Assembly (NCBI GenBank): GCA_035390885.1
Contig: DAOOUW010000018.1
Span: forward strand, 1 to 40,527
Direction: 5' to 3'
Origin: JAOAFT01 sp035390885
Lineage (GTDB): Bacteria > Bacteroidota > Ignavibacteria > UBA10030
DNA length: 40,527 nt
The translations under genes and the position numbers were made by a program. The notes under the pieces were generated by a model. The model was not told the DNA's origin and made no database searches. It saw only the letters and a list, made by a program, of their open reading frames with translations. Positions 1-8,415 of the stretch are shown piece after piece (within the stretch, counting starts at the first letter, position 1; every line of letters begins with the position of its first letter).

Positions 1-225
1 TTGCGATATATAATCGATGAAGGTGTTTATGTTGAAAATCCAATATCCATCAATCTCTTCAAAGAATTTGTCCTTGATTTCTGTATCAGAAAGTAAAAGT
101 TTAACCAGGTCGTGGTCAATCTTCCACGCCCGATCCTGTACAGCGGCAATGACGAGCTCACCCTCATCGTCCACAAAACGTGCATCGGTTTTAAGCAGAT
201 TTATTAGTTTTGTATTGAATGACAT
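1..225 (-). CDS. Type III restriction-modification methylase (Mod), N-terminal part, runs off the window
   Basis: Reading the minus strand from the ATG at 225 gives 75 codons that stay open to the window edge. The peptide begins MSFNTKLINLLKTDARFVDD and continues with DHDLVKLLLSDTEIKDKFFE and a segment ending in YWIFNINTFIDYI. This matches the N-terminal region I know from type III Mod subunits (adenine-N6 methylases that also recognise the site for the Res nuclease). A strong Shine-Dalgarno (AGGAG) lies 6 bases before the ATG. The catalytic DPPY and SAM motifs would lie beyond the window, so completeness and a partner res gene cannot be judged. An overlapping 75-residue frame on the plus strand is a shadow. 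The family call rests only on N-terminal resemblance. Confidence 0.65.
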   Translation of the reverse strand, partial: MSFNTKLINLLKTDARFVDDEGELVIAAVQDRAWKIDHDLVKLLLSDTEIKDKFFEEIDGYWIFNINTFIDYISQ

Positions 226-317
226 CGATTACTCCTGTGTTTAGGTACTCTAAAATTACATACATATTAGTGTACTGAACTTGCAGTATAATTACCATAG
301 GTTTGAGACAGATAATA

Positions 318-434
318 TTAATTTGCTAAATCTAGCCAGACTACCAAATCCAACATATCGTTGACGATTTCTTTGCCTGTCAATACTTCGCCGAATTGAG
401 CAACACGCTGTTTCGATTTTACCTGAGTTGCCAT
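318..434 (-). pseudogene. Truncated N-terminus of an N6-adenine DNA methylase
   Basis: The frame from the ATG at 434 codes for 38 residues, starting MATQVKSKQRVAQFGEVLTG and continuing KEIVNDMLDLV before unrelated residues and a stop. The SKQRVA-x-x-GEV-x-T-x-x-x-x-V-N-x-MLDLV pattern is the usual start of one family of large adenine-specific DNA methylases, where it is followed by the SAM-binding region. Here nothing of that follows in any frame before the Mod-like gene at 225, so this is a gene remnant. The same frame is open back to 512, but that extension does not resemble the family. Confidence 0.55.
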
Positions 435-593
435 TGTTTTTGTTCCATTTATTTCGATGAGGATAATTGCCAGCTCATAAGAAACCCTATTCAAAAATAA
501 TAAAAATGTCAATCACTTGTGATAGCGTGTCAATTCTTTTACAAACGTGTGAACCCGTAGGTAAAATACAAACTTTAGGTGGGAGTTAAGAAG

Positions 594-650
594 CGTGTGG
601 TAATGTTTTGATTTAGCTGATGAAACCTGACATTACCACACGTTTTTTAT
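594..650 (+). terminator. Intrinsic-terminator-like hairpin facing the gyrA 3' end
   Basis: Thirteen-base perfect arms CGTGTGGTAATGT (594-606) and ACATTACCACACG (630-642) enclose a 23-base loop. On the plus strand they are followed at once by TTTTTTATTTT. Read on the minus strand, the hairpin lies 4 bases past the gyrA stop but lacks a U-tract. It is therefore either a gyrA 3'-end stem or a plus-strand terminator whose upstream transcript is unknown. Confidence 0.55.
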
Positions 651-3337
651 TTTCGTTTTTTCTTCTTAGCTGTGTTCGGTTGAGCTTTCTTAGCCTGAGG
701 TTTCTTGTTATTTTTCTTAATCTCTTTCGTCATCTTTGCTTTTTTTTTAGCCTGCGGAACTTCGTTAGGGCGGGATTGTTCCTTCCTGGGATTTTTTTTC
801 TCTTCAACTTCTTCTTTCTCTTCGTCAAAGAGTGTTGCCTGGGAAGATAGTTTTGGTTCGGCGTCTTTCGCCTTTCCATTCTCAACGGACGCTAACTGCT
901 TCTCTTCTTCATCTTCCGCAACAACCGCCGCAACATCGGCAATGGCGTCTCCTTCGTTAAGACGAATGAGACGCACGCCCTGCGTATTACGTCCAGCAAT
1001 ACGAATATCCGAAGCATGCTGACGAATAATCATTCCATTGATCGTTACCACAACAATATCGTCGGTATCTACAACTTCCTTGATTGCCACCATAGCGCCA
1101 GTCTTATCGGAAATCTTCACCGTAATAATTCCCTTTCCTCCACGATGACTAATCCGATATTCGCTCTCTTCACTCCGCTTTCCGAATCCTTTCTCTGTTG
1201 CAATCAGCACTGTTGTTCCTTTACGTCGGAGATTGACAGCGCCAATGACTCTGTCGGATTTTCTCAGGTTGATTCCTCGAACGCCCGCCGCTGAACGACC
1301 CATCGGACGAATTTCACCTTCGTGGAATCGAATCGCCATTCCTTCCCGCGTTCCGAGAATGATATCCTGCGTACCATCGGTAAGTTTCGCATCGACAAGG
1401 CGATCACTCGCTTTCAAATTCGCAGCGACAATTCCATTCCGTCTCGGATTGCTAAACTCGGAGAGCAAAACTTTTTTGACGATTCCTTGTTCAGTAACCA
1501 TGAAAACAAAATGTTTGTCATCGAATTCCTTAACAGCAATGAACGACGCAATTTTTTCCTGTGGATCTTTTGTAATAAGATTGTTAATGGACTTCCCTTT
1601 TGCAGTTCGTCCACCTTCTGGAATTTCAAAAACTTTGAGCCAGTAACAGCGTCCCTGATCAGTAAAGATAAGGATATAATCGTGCGTGCTGGCGATGAAC
1701 ATGTGTTCTACAAAGTCATCTTCACGAGTCGCCGCGCCTGTTACTCCTTTGCCTCCTCTCGACTGCCTCCGATAACCAGAGACGGGGAATCGCTTGATGT
1801 AACCGCTGTGACTGATTGTAATAACGACATCTTCCTCCGCAATCATATCTTCGATGCTAAATTCTTCCGCCTTGTAGACAATTTCAGTGCGGCGGTCATC
1901 GCCATATTTTTCCTTTAGCTCTCGCAACTCATCTTCGATAATCTTCATCTGCAATTGCTTGTTCTTGAGAATTGCCCTTAGTTTTTCGATGAGTTGAATT
2001 GTTGCACGGTATTCTTCTTCAATCTTCTTTCGCTCTAATCCAGTCAGTCGTTGGAGACGCATATCGAGAATGGCTTTCGCTTGAATTTCAGAAAGTTTGA
2101 ACTTCCTCATCAATCCATTCTTTGCCGTCTCGACATCTTTCGACTTCTTGATGAGCTCGATGACTTCGTCAATATTGTCGAGTGCGATAATATAGCCTTC
2201 GAGGATGTGAGCTCGTTTCTCCGCTTCATCGAGTTCGAACTTCGTTCGCCGCACAACAACTTCATTCCGATGTTCAATGAAGCGCCGAATGATATCGCGC
2301 AGTTGTAAAATTTGCGGTCTTCCATCGACGAGTGCAAGCATAATAACGCCAAAAGTCGTCTGCATCTGCGTATGCTTGTAGAGATTATTGAGCACAACTT
2401 CTGCATTGGCTTCGCGCTTTAATTCAATTACAACTCTTAAGCCATCTCTATCGGATTCATCGCGCACATCGGAGATGTCTTCGATCTTCTTGTCCGAAAC
2501 TAAATCGACAATTTTTTCGATGAGCGCTGCTTTGTTCACTTGATACGGTAGCTCTGTTACAATAATTCTCTGCCGATCGTTCTTTCCGGTTTCAATATTT
2601 GCACGCGCTCGAACTAAAATTCGTCCGCGTCCAGTTGTGTACGCTTCCTTGACGCCGCCGTAACCATAAATAATTCCGCCGGTTGGAAAATCTGGAGCAG
2701 GAAGAAACTTGAGCAATTTTTCATTTGAAATATTATTATCCTTGATATAGGCTACGCAAGCATCAACAACTTCTCGAAGATTATGCGGCGGAATGTTTGT
2801 AGCCATGCCAACAGCAATTCCACTTGCGCCGTTGCAGAGCAAATTCGGAAATAGCGACGGCAACACCGATGGCTCCTGAAGCGTTTCATCAAAGTTCGGA
2901 ACAAAGTCAACGGTATTCTTCTCAAGGTCTCGAAGCATTTCTTCTGCAACACGCGTGAGGCGAGCTTCCGTATAACGCATTGCAGCAGGAGAATCGCCAT
3001 CAACCGAACCAAAGTTTCCCTGTCCATCGACAAGGAGGTATCGCATCGAAAAATCCTGAGCCATGCGAACCATCGTATCGTACACTGCCATATCGCCGTG
3101 CGGATGGTACTTACCTAGAACTTCTCCAACGATACGCGCGCTCTTTTTATACGGCTTATTACTTGCTAATCCAAGTTCGTGCATTCCAAAAAGAACACGA
3201 CGATGAACCGGCTTTAGACCATCACGAACATCCGGTAATGCACGCGCAACTATGACCGACATCGAATAATCGATGTACGATCCTTTCATTTCATCTTCAA
3301 CATCAACTGGAATAATTTTTTCACTCTGTATTGCCAT
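647..3337 (-). CDS. gyrA: DNA gyrase subunit A
   Basis: GyrA carries the DNA cleavage-religation centre of the A2B2 gyrase, which introduces negative supercoils using ATP hydrolysed by GyrB. The 896-residue product shows the winged-helix/tower N-terminal half with catalytic Tyr122 (AAMRYTE) and the quinolone region HPHGDMAVYD at 78-87. The GyrA-box variant QSRGGKG at 525-531 and the following beta-pinwheel repeats identify gyrase rather than topoisomerase IV. Residue 83 is Met where E. coli has Ser; Asp87 is kept. After about 805 comes an acidic linker, then a lysine-rich tail: 861-896 has 16 Lys and 1 Arg in 36 residues. The start ATG has TCTCCT-complementary AGGAGA upstream and lies 22 bases after gyrB, so the two genes are probably co-transcribed. 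Confidence 0.97.
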   Translation of the reverse strand: MAIQSEKIIPVDVEDEMKGSYIDYSMSVIVARALPDVRDGLKPVHRRVLFGMHELGLASNKPYKKSARIVGEVLGKYHPHGDMAVYDTMVRMAQDFSMRYLLVDGQGNFGSVDGDSPAAMRYTEARLTRVAEEMLRDLEKNTVDFVPNFDETLQEPSVLPSLFPNLLCNGASGIAVGMATNIPPHNLREVVDACVAYIKDNNISNEKLLKFLPAPDFPTGGIIYGYGGVKEAYTTGRGRILVRARANIETGKNDRQRIIVTELPYQVNKAALIEKIVDLVSDKKIEDISDVRDESDRDGLRVVIELKREANAEVVLNNLYKHTQMQTTFGVIMLALVDGRPQILQLRDIIRRFIEHRNEVVVRRTKFELDEAEKRAHILEGYIIALDNIDEVIELIKKSKDVETAKNGLMRKFKLSEIQAKAILDMRLQRLTGLERKKIEEEYRATIQLIEKLRAILKNKQLQMKIIEDELRELKEKYGDDRRTEIVYKAEEFSIEDMIAEEDVVITISHSGYIKRFPVSGYRRQSRGGKGVTGAATREDDFVEHMFIASTHDYILIFTDQGRCYWLKVFEIPEGGRTAKGKSINNLITKDPQEKIASFIAVKEFDDKHFVFMVTEQGIVKKVLLSEFSNPRRNGIVAANLKASDRLVDAKLTDGTQDIILGTREGMAIRFHEGEIRPMGRSAAGVRGINLRKSDRVIGAVNLRRKGTTVLIATEKGFGKRSEESEYRISHRGGKGIITVKISDKTGAMVAIKEVVDTDDIVVVTINGMIIRQHASDIRIAGRNTQGVRLIRLNEGDAIADVAAVVAEDEEEKQLASVENGKAKDAEPKLSSQATLFDEEKEEVEEKKNPRKEQSRPNEVPQAKKKAKMTKEIKKNNKKPQAKKAQPNTAKKKKRK

Positions 3338-3359
3338 AGGAGATATTTATCGTAATTAG

Positions 3360-5390
3360 TTATACATCCAAATTTCGAACGTACTTCGCGTTCTTTTCTA
3401 TAAATTCTCGACGAGGTTCAACCTCGTCTCCCATTAAAATTGAGAATGTACGGTCGGCGTCTGCAGCATTTTCGATTGTTACTTGCAAAATTGTGCGGGT
3501 TTCAGGATTCATGGTTGTAGCCCACAACTGCTCAGGATTCATTTCGCCTAATCCTTTGAATCGAGAAATAGCAATTCCGCCTTCCTTTATAATTTCACCT
3601 TCCTCTGTAACAGAAGAAGGCTCTTCATCTTCCACCTCGATTTTTTTCTTGTCGCTCCTTAACCGTTTGACAATTTCCTCCCGCTCTTCATCGTCGTACG
3701 CATAAAATTCTTGCTTTCCTTTTTTGATTTTGTAGAGCGGCGGCTGAGCGATGTAGAGATGTCCTAATTCGATAATTTCTTTCATGTATCGGAAGAAGAG
3801 CGTAAGAAGAAGCGTACGAATATGCGATCCATCGACGTCAGCATCCGCCATAAGAATGACTTTGCCGTAACGAATTTTTTGTGGATCGAATTCCTCGCCG
3901 ACGCCAGCCCCAATCGCTGTAAAGATTGCACGGATTTCTTCATTCTCTAATATTTTATGAAGACGAGCTTTTTCGACATTTAAAATTTTACCTCGTAATG
4001 GAAGAATTGCCTGAAAGCGGCGATCGCGCCCTTGCTTTGCGCTTCCACCTGCAGAATCTCCCTCAACAATAAAGAGCTCGCAATGCTCCGGGTCGTTGAT
4101 GGAACAATCGGCAAGTTTCCCCGGTAAGCCCCCAGAATCGAATGCATTTTTGCGGCGTGTAATATCTCGCGCTTTTCGTGCTGCTTCTCGCGCTTCTGCC
4201 GCACGGAGAGATTTTTCTATGATGCGCTTTCCATCTGCAGAGTTTTCTTCTAACCAATCGGAAAGTTGCTGCCCAAAAATGGACTCGACGATGCTCTTAA
4301 TTTCACTGTTCCCTAATTTTGTTTTCGTTTGCCCTTCAAATTGGGGCTCCGGTACCTTTACGCTGATAACAGCGGTAAGCCCTTCTCGAAAATCATCTCC
4401 AGTCAATTGAACGGAATCATCTTTTACAAGTCCGTTCTTTGATGCAAAATTATTCAAGGTTCGCGTCAATGCTGAACGAAAACCAACAAGGTGAGTTCCT
4501 CCTTCTATCGTGTTAATATTATTGACATACGAAAATACGTTTTCATTGTATTGATCGTTATATTGAAAGGCTACTTCAACTTCAACGATTCTTTCATTTT
4601 CATCCTGACCAGTACCATGAGCATACATTACTTTTTTCATAATCGAATGTCTCGTCGCATCGATGTACTTCACAAACTCAACAAGTCCACCCTTAAAGTG
4701 GTATTCTTCTTCCTGTTTCGTTTTTCCACGAGCATCGCGGATTCGAAGCGCTACATCCGGATTCAGGAACGCTAATTCCCGCAGACGTTCGGCAAGCGTC
4801 TCAAACTTAAAATTTCTGTTCTTGAAAATCGTTCCATCAGGCATGAAGGTTGTTTTTGTTCCAGTTCTCTTTCGTTCCACCTTGCCTATAACTTTTACTG
4901 GAGCAACTGGTTCTCCTCGCTTGTACTTTTGATAAAATACCTTCCCATCCCGACAAACCTCTACTTCCAACCACTCGCTCAATGCATTGACAACCGAGAC
5001 GCCAACGCCGTGAAGTCCACCTGATACTTTGTATGAGTTCTTATCAAATTTTCCGCCGGCATGGAGAACCGTCATCACAACTTCCAGCGCTGAACGCTTC
5101 TCTTCCGGATGAATGTCCGTTGGAATTCCACGACCATCATCCTCGACGGTTACTGAGCCATCAGGATTTATCGTAACATCAATATTTTTGCAGAAACCTG
5201 CTAAGGCTTCGTCGATAGAGTTATCCACAACTTCGTACACCAGGTGATGTAACCCTCGTGTGCTGACATCTCCGATGTACATTGCGGGCCTTCGGCGCAC
5301 CGCCTCGAGTCCTTTTAGAACAGTAATATCATCGGCAGTGTAATCCGATGTGCCATTTTGTTCTATTTTACTACGATTATCTTTTGCCAC
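3360..5390 (-). CDS. gyrB: DNA gyrase subunit B
   Basis: ATPase subunit of gyrase, 676 residues. The GHKL fold is plain: EVVDNSIDEA around 53-62 (Mg-binding Asn56), DDGRGIP at 84-90 and GGLHGVG at 124-130. The TOPRIM domain has EGDSAGGSAKQGRDR from 443, PLRGKILNVEKAR, and the metal-binding DADVDGSH at 516-523. The C-terminal QLWATTMNPETR block contacts GyrA. The length is close to that of short, non-enterobacterial GyrB; the large insert seen in gamma-proteobacteria is absent. An acidic/lysine stretch at about 580-600 (KKKIEVEDEEPSS) is a variable loop. The gene lies between dciA (22-base gap) and gyrA in the origin operon. Confidence 0.97.
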   Translation of the reverse strand: MAKDNRSKIEQNGTSDYTADDITVLKGLEAVRRRPAMYIGDVSTRGLHHLVYEVVDNSIDEALAGFCKNIDVTINPDGSVTVEDDGRGIPTDIHPEEKRSALEVVMTVLHAGGKFDKNSYKVSGGLHGVGVSVVNALSEWLEVEVCRDGKVFYQKYKRGEPVAPVKVIGKVERKRTGTKTTFMPDGTIFKNRNFKFETLAERLRELAFLNPDVALRIRDARGKTKQEEEYHFKGGLVEFVKYIDATRHSIMKKVMYAHGTGQDENERIVEVEVAFQYNDQYNENVFSYVNNINTIEGGTHLVGFRSALTRTLNNFASKNGLVKDDSVQLTGDDFREGLTAVISVKVPEPQFEGQTKTKLGNSEIKSIVESIFGQQLSDWLEENSADGKRIIEKSLRAAEAREAARKARDITRRKNAFDSGGLPGKLADCSINDPEHCELFIVEGDSAGGSAKQGRDRRFQAILPLRGKILNVEKARLHKILENEEIRAIFTAIGAGVGEEFDPQKIRYGKVILMADADVDGSHIRTLLLTLFFRYMKEIIELGHLYIAQPPLYKIKKGKQEFYAYDDEEREEIVKRLRSDKKKIEVEDEEPSSVTEEGEIIKEGGIAISRFKGLGEMNPEQLWATTMNPETRTILQVTIENAADADRTFSILMGDEVEPRREFIEKNAKYVRNLDV

Positions 5391-5412
5391 AGTACTTTTA
5401 CCTTTTTATTTT

Positions 5413-5718
5413 TTACTGAAATCTAATATCGAGCACAATGGAAGTTCCTATTGTGCTATTAAGCTTATTGATAATATCTTTCTTCTGTAGCGTGAGTTCA
5501 TTCCGCCACGTACTTGTACGAACTCGAACAACCAGAACGCCTTTAGTGATGCGTACTGGTACGGCTTCTTCGGCAATTCTCTTTCCAACACATTCTTCCC
5601 ATCGGGTAATTGCTTCATATTCATAAAGCTTCTTATCAATTCCCAATTCTCCAGTAAGTTCCTTAAGCGCCTCGCCAAGCGTTTTAATTGATGGAGATTT
5701 TCGCCGGTACCGAGACAT
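5413..5718 (-). CDS. dciA: DUF721 / DciA-type replication protein
   Basis: A small basic protein of 101 residues with the DUF721 core (LGEALKELTGELGID, WEECVGKRIAEEAVPVRITKGVLVV, WRNELTLQK). DciA-family proteins load or recruit the replicative helicase DnaB in bacteria lacking DnaC/DnaI. No biochemical statement can be made for this copy. I chose the ATG at 5718 rather than the upstream one at 5745, because AAGGAGG sits 8 bases before 5718 and the first nine residues of the longer frame are inside recF and do not look conserved. The gene overlaps the end of recF by 35 bases, which suggests translational coupling. Position between recF and gyrB is common in this phylogenetic neighbourhood. Confidence 0.85.
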   Translation of the reverse strand: MSRYRRKSPSIKTLGEALKELTGELGIDKKLYEYEAITRWEECVGKRIAEEAVPVRITKGVLVVRVRTSTWRNELTLQKKDIINKLNSTIGTSIVLDIRFQ

Positions 5719-6841
5719 TGCAGATTCCTCCTTCTTCAATCTCAACTATTTGCCAATTTTCTGTAGAATTAAGAACCTGTGGAAAAATTCCTTTATCAGT
5801 TGATGTAAGAAAATATTGTCCAGCTGTAGTAACATACTCCAGCAACCGTTCTGCACGATGTGCATCGAGCTCGCTCAAAATATCATCGAGAAGTAATAAT
5901 GGCGTTTCTTTCTGTCGTTCACGGATGTATTCAAACTCCGCCATCTTCAATGCGACTAAAAATGTTTTATGCTGCCCCTGCGAAGCATAGGTTCGTAGCT
6001 CGAGTCCATTAATGGAAAATTTAAATTCATCTCGATGTGGACCAACCAGCGAATATCCTGTTTGATGCTCTTCTCTAACGCGCCGGTGTAATTCTTTTGC
6101 GTAACATTCTTCAATATCCTGTAACGTAAATCCATGCTCAATCAATACGGATGATTCATATCGAATTGACGGAAGTTCGTTGTTTCCAGTTAGTTTCTCG
6201 TATGCCGCAACCACTTGAGGCGTAAGTTCTTCAACAAACTCTGAACGTTTCTGAGTAATGGCAGAACCAGTTTTAATCAAGAACTCATTCCAAGGCTCTA
6301 ACTCTGACTCATGAAACATACCTGTTTCTTTTCCATGGAAAAGTATTCTATTTCGCTGCCTAACTACTCGGCGATATTCAAGGAGTTGTTCAAGATATGA
6401 ACGATGAGTTTGTGAGAGTGCAAGATCAACGAAAACACGCCGATCGTTTGGGCTACCAAAAGTGATCGCACTATGCTCCGGGGAAACAATTACAACAGGA
6501 AATTGTCCAATTGCTTTCGAGGCTTGTTCAACTTTTGTATGATTGATGATGTACGTTTTTGTGCCTATTTCTTTGTTGTACTCGACTGATACGCTATAGG
6601 TTGTACCATAATCTGATTCCATTATTCCGGAAATAGAGAATCTATTGTTCCCAATTTTTGTAGTAACACCGTCATTGGCGGCATAAAAACTTTTTGTAAG
6701 GCATAGGTACGAAATTGCTTCGAGGAGATTTGTCTTTCCAGCTCCGTTCTTTCCTGTAAAAACATTTCCACCTCGTGCGCATGCAAGCCTTGAATGATTG
6801 TGATTTCGGAATGTTTCAACAATAATTTCTAACAAACGCAA
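5684..6841 (-). CDS. recF: DNA replication/repair protein RecF
   Basis: SMC/ABC-type ATPase that helps load RecA at single-strand gaps with RecO and RecR. The 385-residue product has Walker A GKNGAGKTN at 30-38, the ABC signature region TYASQGQHKTFLVALKMAEF, and Walker B LLLLDDILSELDAHR near 316-330. The start is TTG at 6841 (reads M-R-L-L-E), supported by AAAGGAG about 7 bases upstream; there is no better ATG. It follows dnaN after an 80-base gap that contains a hairpin, and its 3' end overlaps dciA. Length and motif order are normal for the family. Confidence 0.95.
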   Translation of the reverse strand: MRLLEIIVETFRNHNHSRLACARGGNVFTGKNGAGKTNLLEAISYLCLTKSFYAANDGVTTKIGNNRFSISGIMESDYGTTYSVSVEYNKEIGTKTYIINHTKVEQASKAIGQFPVVIVSPEHSAITFGSPNDRRVFVDLALSQTHRSYLEQLLEYRRVVRQRNRILFHGKETGMFHESELEPWNEFLIKTGSAITQKRSEFVEELTPQVVAAYEKLTGNNELPSIRYESSVLIEHGFTLQDIEECYAKELHRRVREEHQTGYSLVGPHRDEFKFSINGLELRTYASQGQHKTFLVALKMAEFEYIRERQKETPLLLLDDILSELDAHRAERLLEYVTTAGQYFLTSTDKGIFPQVLNSTENWQIVEIEEGGICNVSVPAKISIN

Positions 6842-6866
6842 GTAAACTCCTTTACACTAACAACAC

Positions 6867-6897
6867 GATAGCCCCATCCATTCGGAGTGGGGCTATC
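6867..6897 (-). terminator. GC-rich hairpin between dnaN and recF
   Basis: Arms GATAGCCCCA (6867-6876) and TGGGGCTATC (6888-6897) pair over 10 bases. Inside them TCC/GGA can extend the stem past a single bulged G, leaving an ATTC-type loop. On the minus strand it follows the dnaN stop by about 25 bases and is followed by CGTGTTGTTAG, so the U-tract is poor. It could be an attenuating terminator that lowers recF expression relative to dnaN, or an RNA-stability stem. Confidence 0.5.
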
Positions 6898-6921
6898 CAT
6901 AAAACTTAATTTTCGTAAGCA

Positions 6922-8037
6922 TTATGTGTTTAATCGCATTGGCATGACAAGCATAAGAACATCTTCATTCGGCTTACGCTCGGCTGGAGAAATAATGGCT
7001 GCTCTTACTGGAGTGCTGAATAACATTTCAACGTTCTCAGAATCGATGTGTGTGAGAACATCCTCTACATATTTTGCATTGAATCCAATTTCTAACTCAT
7101 CATTATTATATGTACAAGGTATTTTTTCTCGTGCTTCACCGCCAAAATCTGCGTCTTCTGCTGCAATCTTTATTTCATTCTTCGAAAGGGAAAACCGAAC
7201 TTGATGTGTTGTAGAATTGGAATACAACCCAACTCTTCGCACAGATGCAATTAAGGTTTCACGATTTACAACTAGTTTCTTATCATTGTCCAGAGGAATC
7301 ACTGTTTCATAGTTTGGATAAGTTTCTTCAATGAGACGCGACGTCAATGTAAAATTATCAAAAGTAAATTTAATATGAGTTGAATCAACAGAAATTTTAT
7401 TTTCCTCCTCTTCAGCCGCTTTCACAACAAGTTGGAGCGCTTTTGCAGGAATGATAATATCTTTGTGTTCTTTTGCTCCTGCTACATTACTGTAGATAAC
7501 ACGCACAAGGCGATGTCCGTCTGTGGCAATCGCTCTAATCTCTTCTTCTTTGAGCTGAAGAAGCAAACCAGTCATTGCAGGACGAAGTTCATCGGTACTC
7601 ACTGAAAAAATTGTTCTGTTAATCATTCCTCCTAAGAGTGAAGCGGAAAGAACTATTTCAGCCTCTCCTTTGAAATCAGGCGTCGCAGGATATTCCTCGC
7701 CAGCTTCTCCTATCAAATTATATTCGCCGCTCTCTGTAATCATTTTAATCTTTTTAGAGGTTTCATCGGAGGAAAATAGAATTTCAATTTCAGGAAGCGC
7801 GCGAATCGTATCCATAAATCTGCGGGCGGGCACGGCAATAATCCCATCTTCACTGCCATTGACATTCATTTCCGCTGACATAGACATTTCTAAGTCAGTT
7901 GCAAGTAACCGAAGATTATTTCCTTGCAATGTAAAAAGGATATGTTCCAGAATTGGGAGTGTAGATTTGGTTGGAATGACGCCGCTAATTTTATTGAGCG
8001 CTTTTTGTATTTCGGAACTTTTTATTGTGAATTTCAT
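6922..8037 (-). CDS. dnaN: DNA polymerase III beta subunit (sliding clamp)
   Basis: The ring-shaped processivity clamp that tethers DNA polymerase III and many repair enzymes to DNA. The 371-residue product shows the three repeated clamp domains: it begins MKFTIKSSEIQKALNKISGV, has the linker RPAMTGLLLQLKEEEIRAIATDGHRLV, and ends LMLVMPMRLNT, the canonical C-terminal P-M-R pattern. Length is normal (family about 365-380). ATG at 8037 has AAGGAG 7 bases upstream. It is separated from dnaA by a 378-base AT-rich gap with DnaA-box-like sites, so its own promoter may lie there. Confidence 0.96.
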   Translation of the reverse strand: MKFTIKSSEIQKALNKISGVIPTKSTLPILEHILFTLQGNNLRLLATDLEMSMSAEMNVNGSEDGIIAVPARRFMDTIRALPEIEILFSSDETSKKIKMITESGEYNLIGEAGEEYPATPDFKGEAEIVLSASLLGGMINRTIFSVSTDELRPAMTGLLLQLKEEEIRAIATDGHRLVRVIYSNVAGAKEHKDIIIPAKALQLVVKAAEEEENKISVDSTHIKFTFDNFTLTSRLIEETYPNYETVIPLDNDKKLVVNRETLIASVRRVGLYSNSTTHQVRFSLSKNEIKIAAEDADFGGEAREKIPCTYNNDELEIGFNAKYVEDVLTHIDSENVEMLFSTPVRAAIISPAERKPNEDVLMLVMPMRLNT

Positions 8038-8415
8038 TCTGCCTTCTCCTTTGGAGGTACATTAGTTTTCAATTGAAATTTACGAAAAAATCGAGGTATA
8101 AACAAGCTGAAGATAACGACTTTAATTAGATTGCGAGGAGATCCCATAATATTAGTACTAGAGAATTTAAATAATATGATTAATAATAATAATGTGAATA
8201 CTGTGGACAACTTAGAATCTAAATAAAATATTCTTTAGTAATTAGAAATAATAAACATAGATAGATTGTTGAATATTTGTTGATAATATTGCTTTTATTC
8301 ACATCCCTGTAACAACGTAAAAGAAAGAAGCTTGAATGAAAAATTTATCAACTTCAAAAGAACAAATTATCACATTACAATAAACAAGATATTCACAAGT
8401 ACCAAACGACTTTTT
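8038..8415. other. dnaA-dnaN intergenic part of oriC with DnaA-box-like sites
   Basis: This 378-base, strongly AT-rich gap has no gene. Matches to the DnaA box TTATNCACA are: TTATTCACA at 8295-8303 (exact, plus strand); two abutting minus-strand near matches at 8193-8201 (GTATTCACA) and 8202-8210 (TTGTCCACA); ATATTCACA at 8389-8397; and TTATCAACA on the minus strand at 8278-8286, each with one mismatch. The stretch 8155-8200 is almost pure A/T and could be the unwinding element. Assignment as origin is inferred from this clustering beside dnaA. Confidence 0.65.

Noticed and set aside
318..512. Complete 64-residue gene
   Set aside because: Only the part after the internal Met (434) resembles a known family; the upstream residues look like translated intergenic DNA, so it is listed as a truncated methylase.
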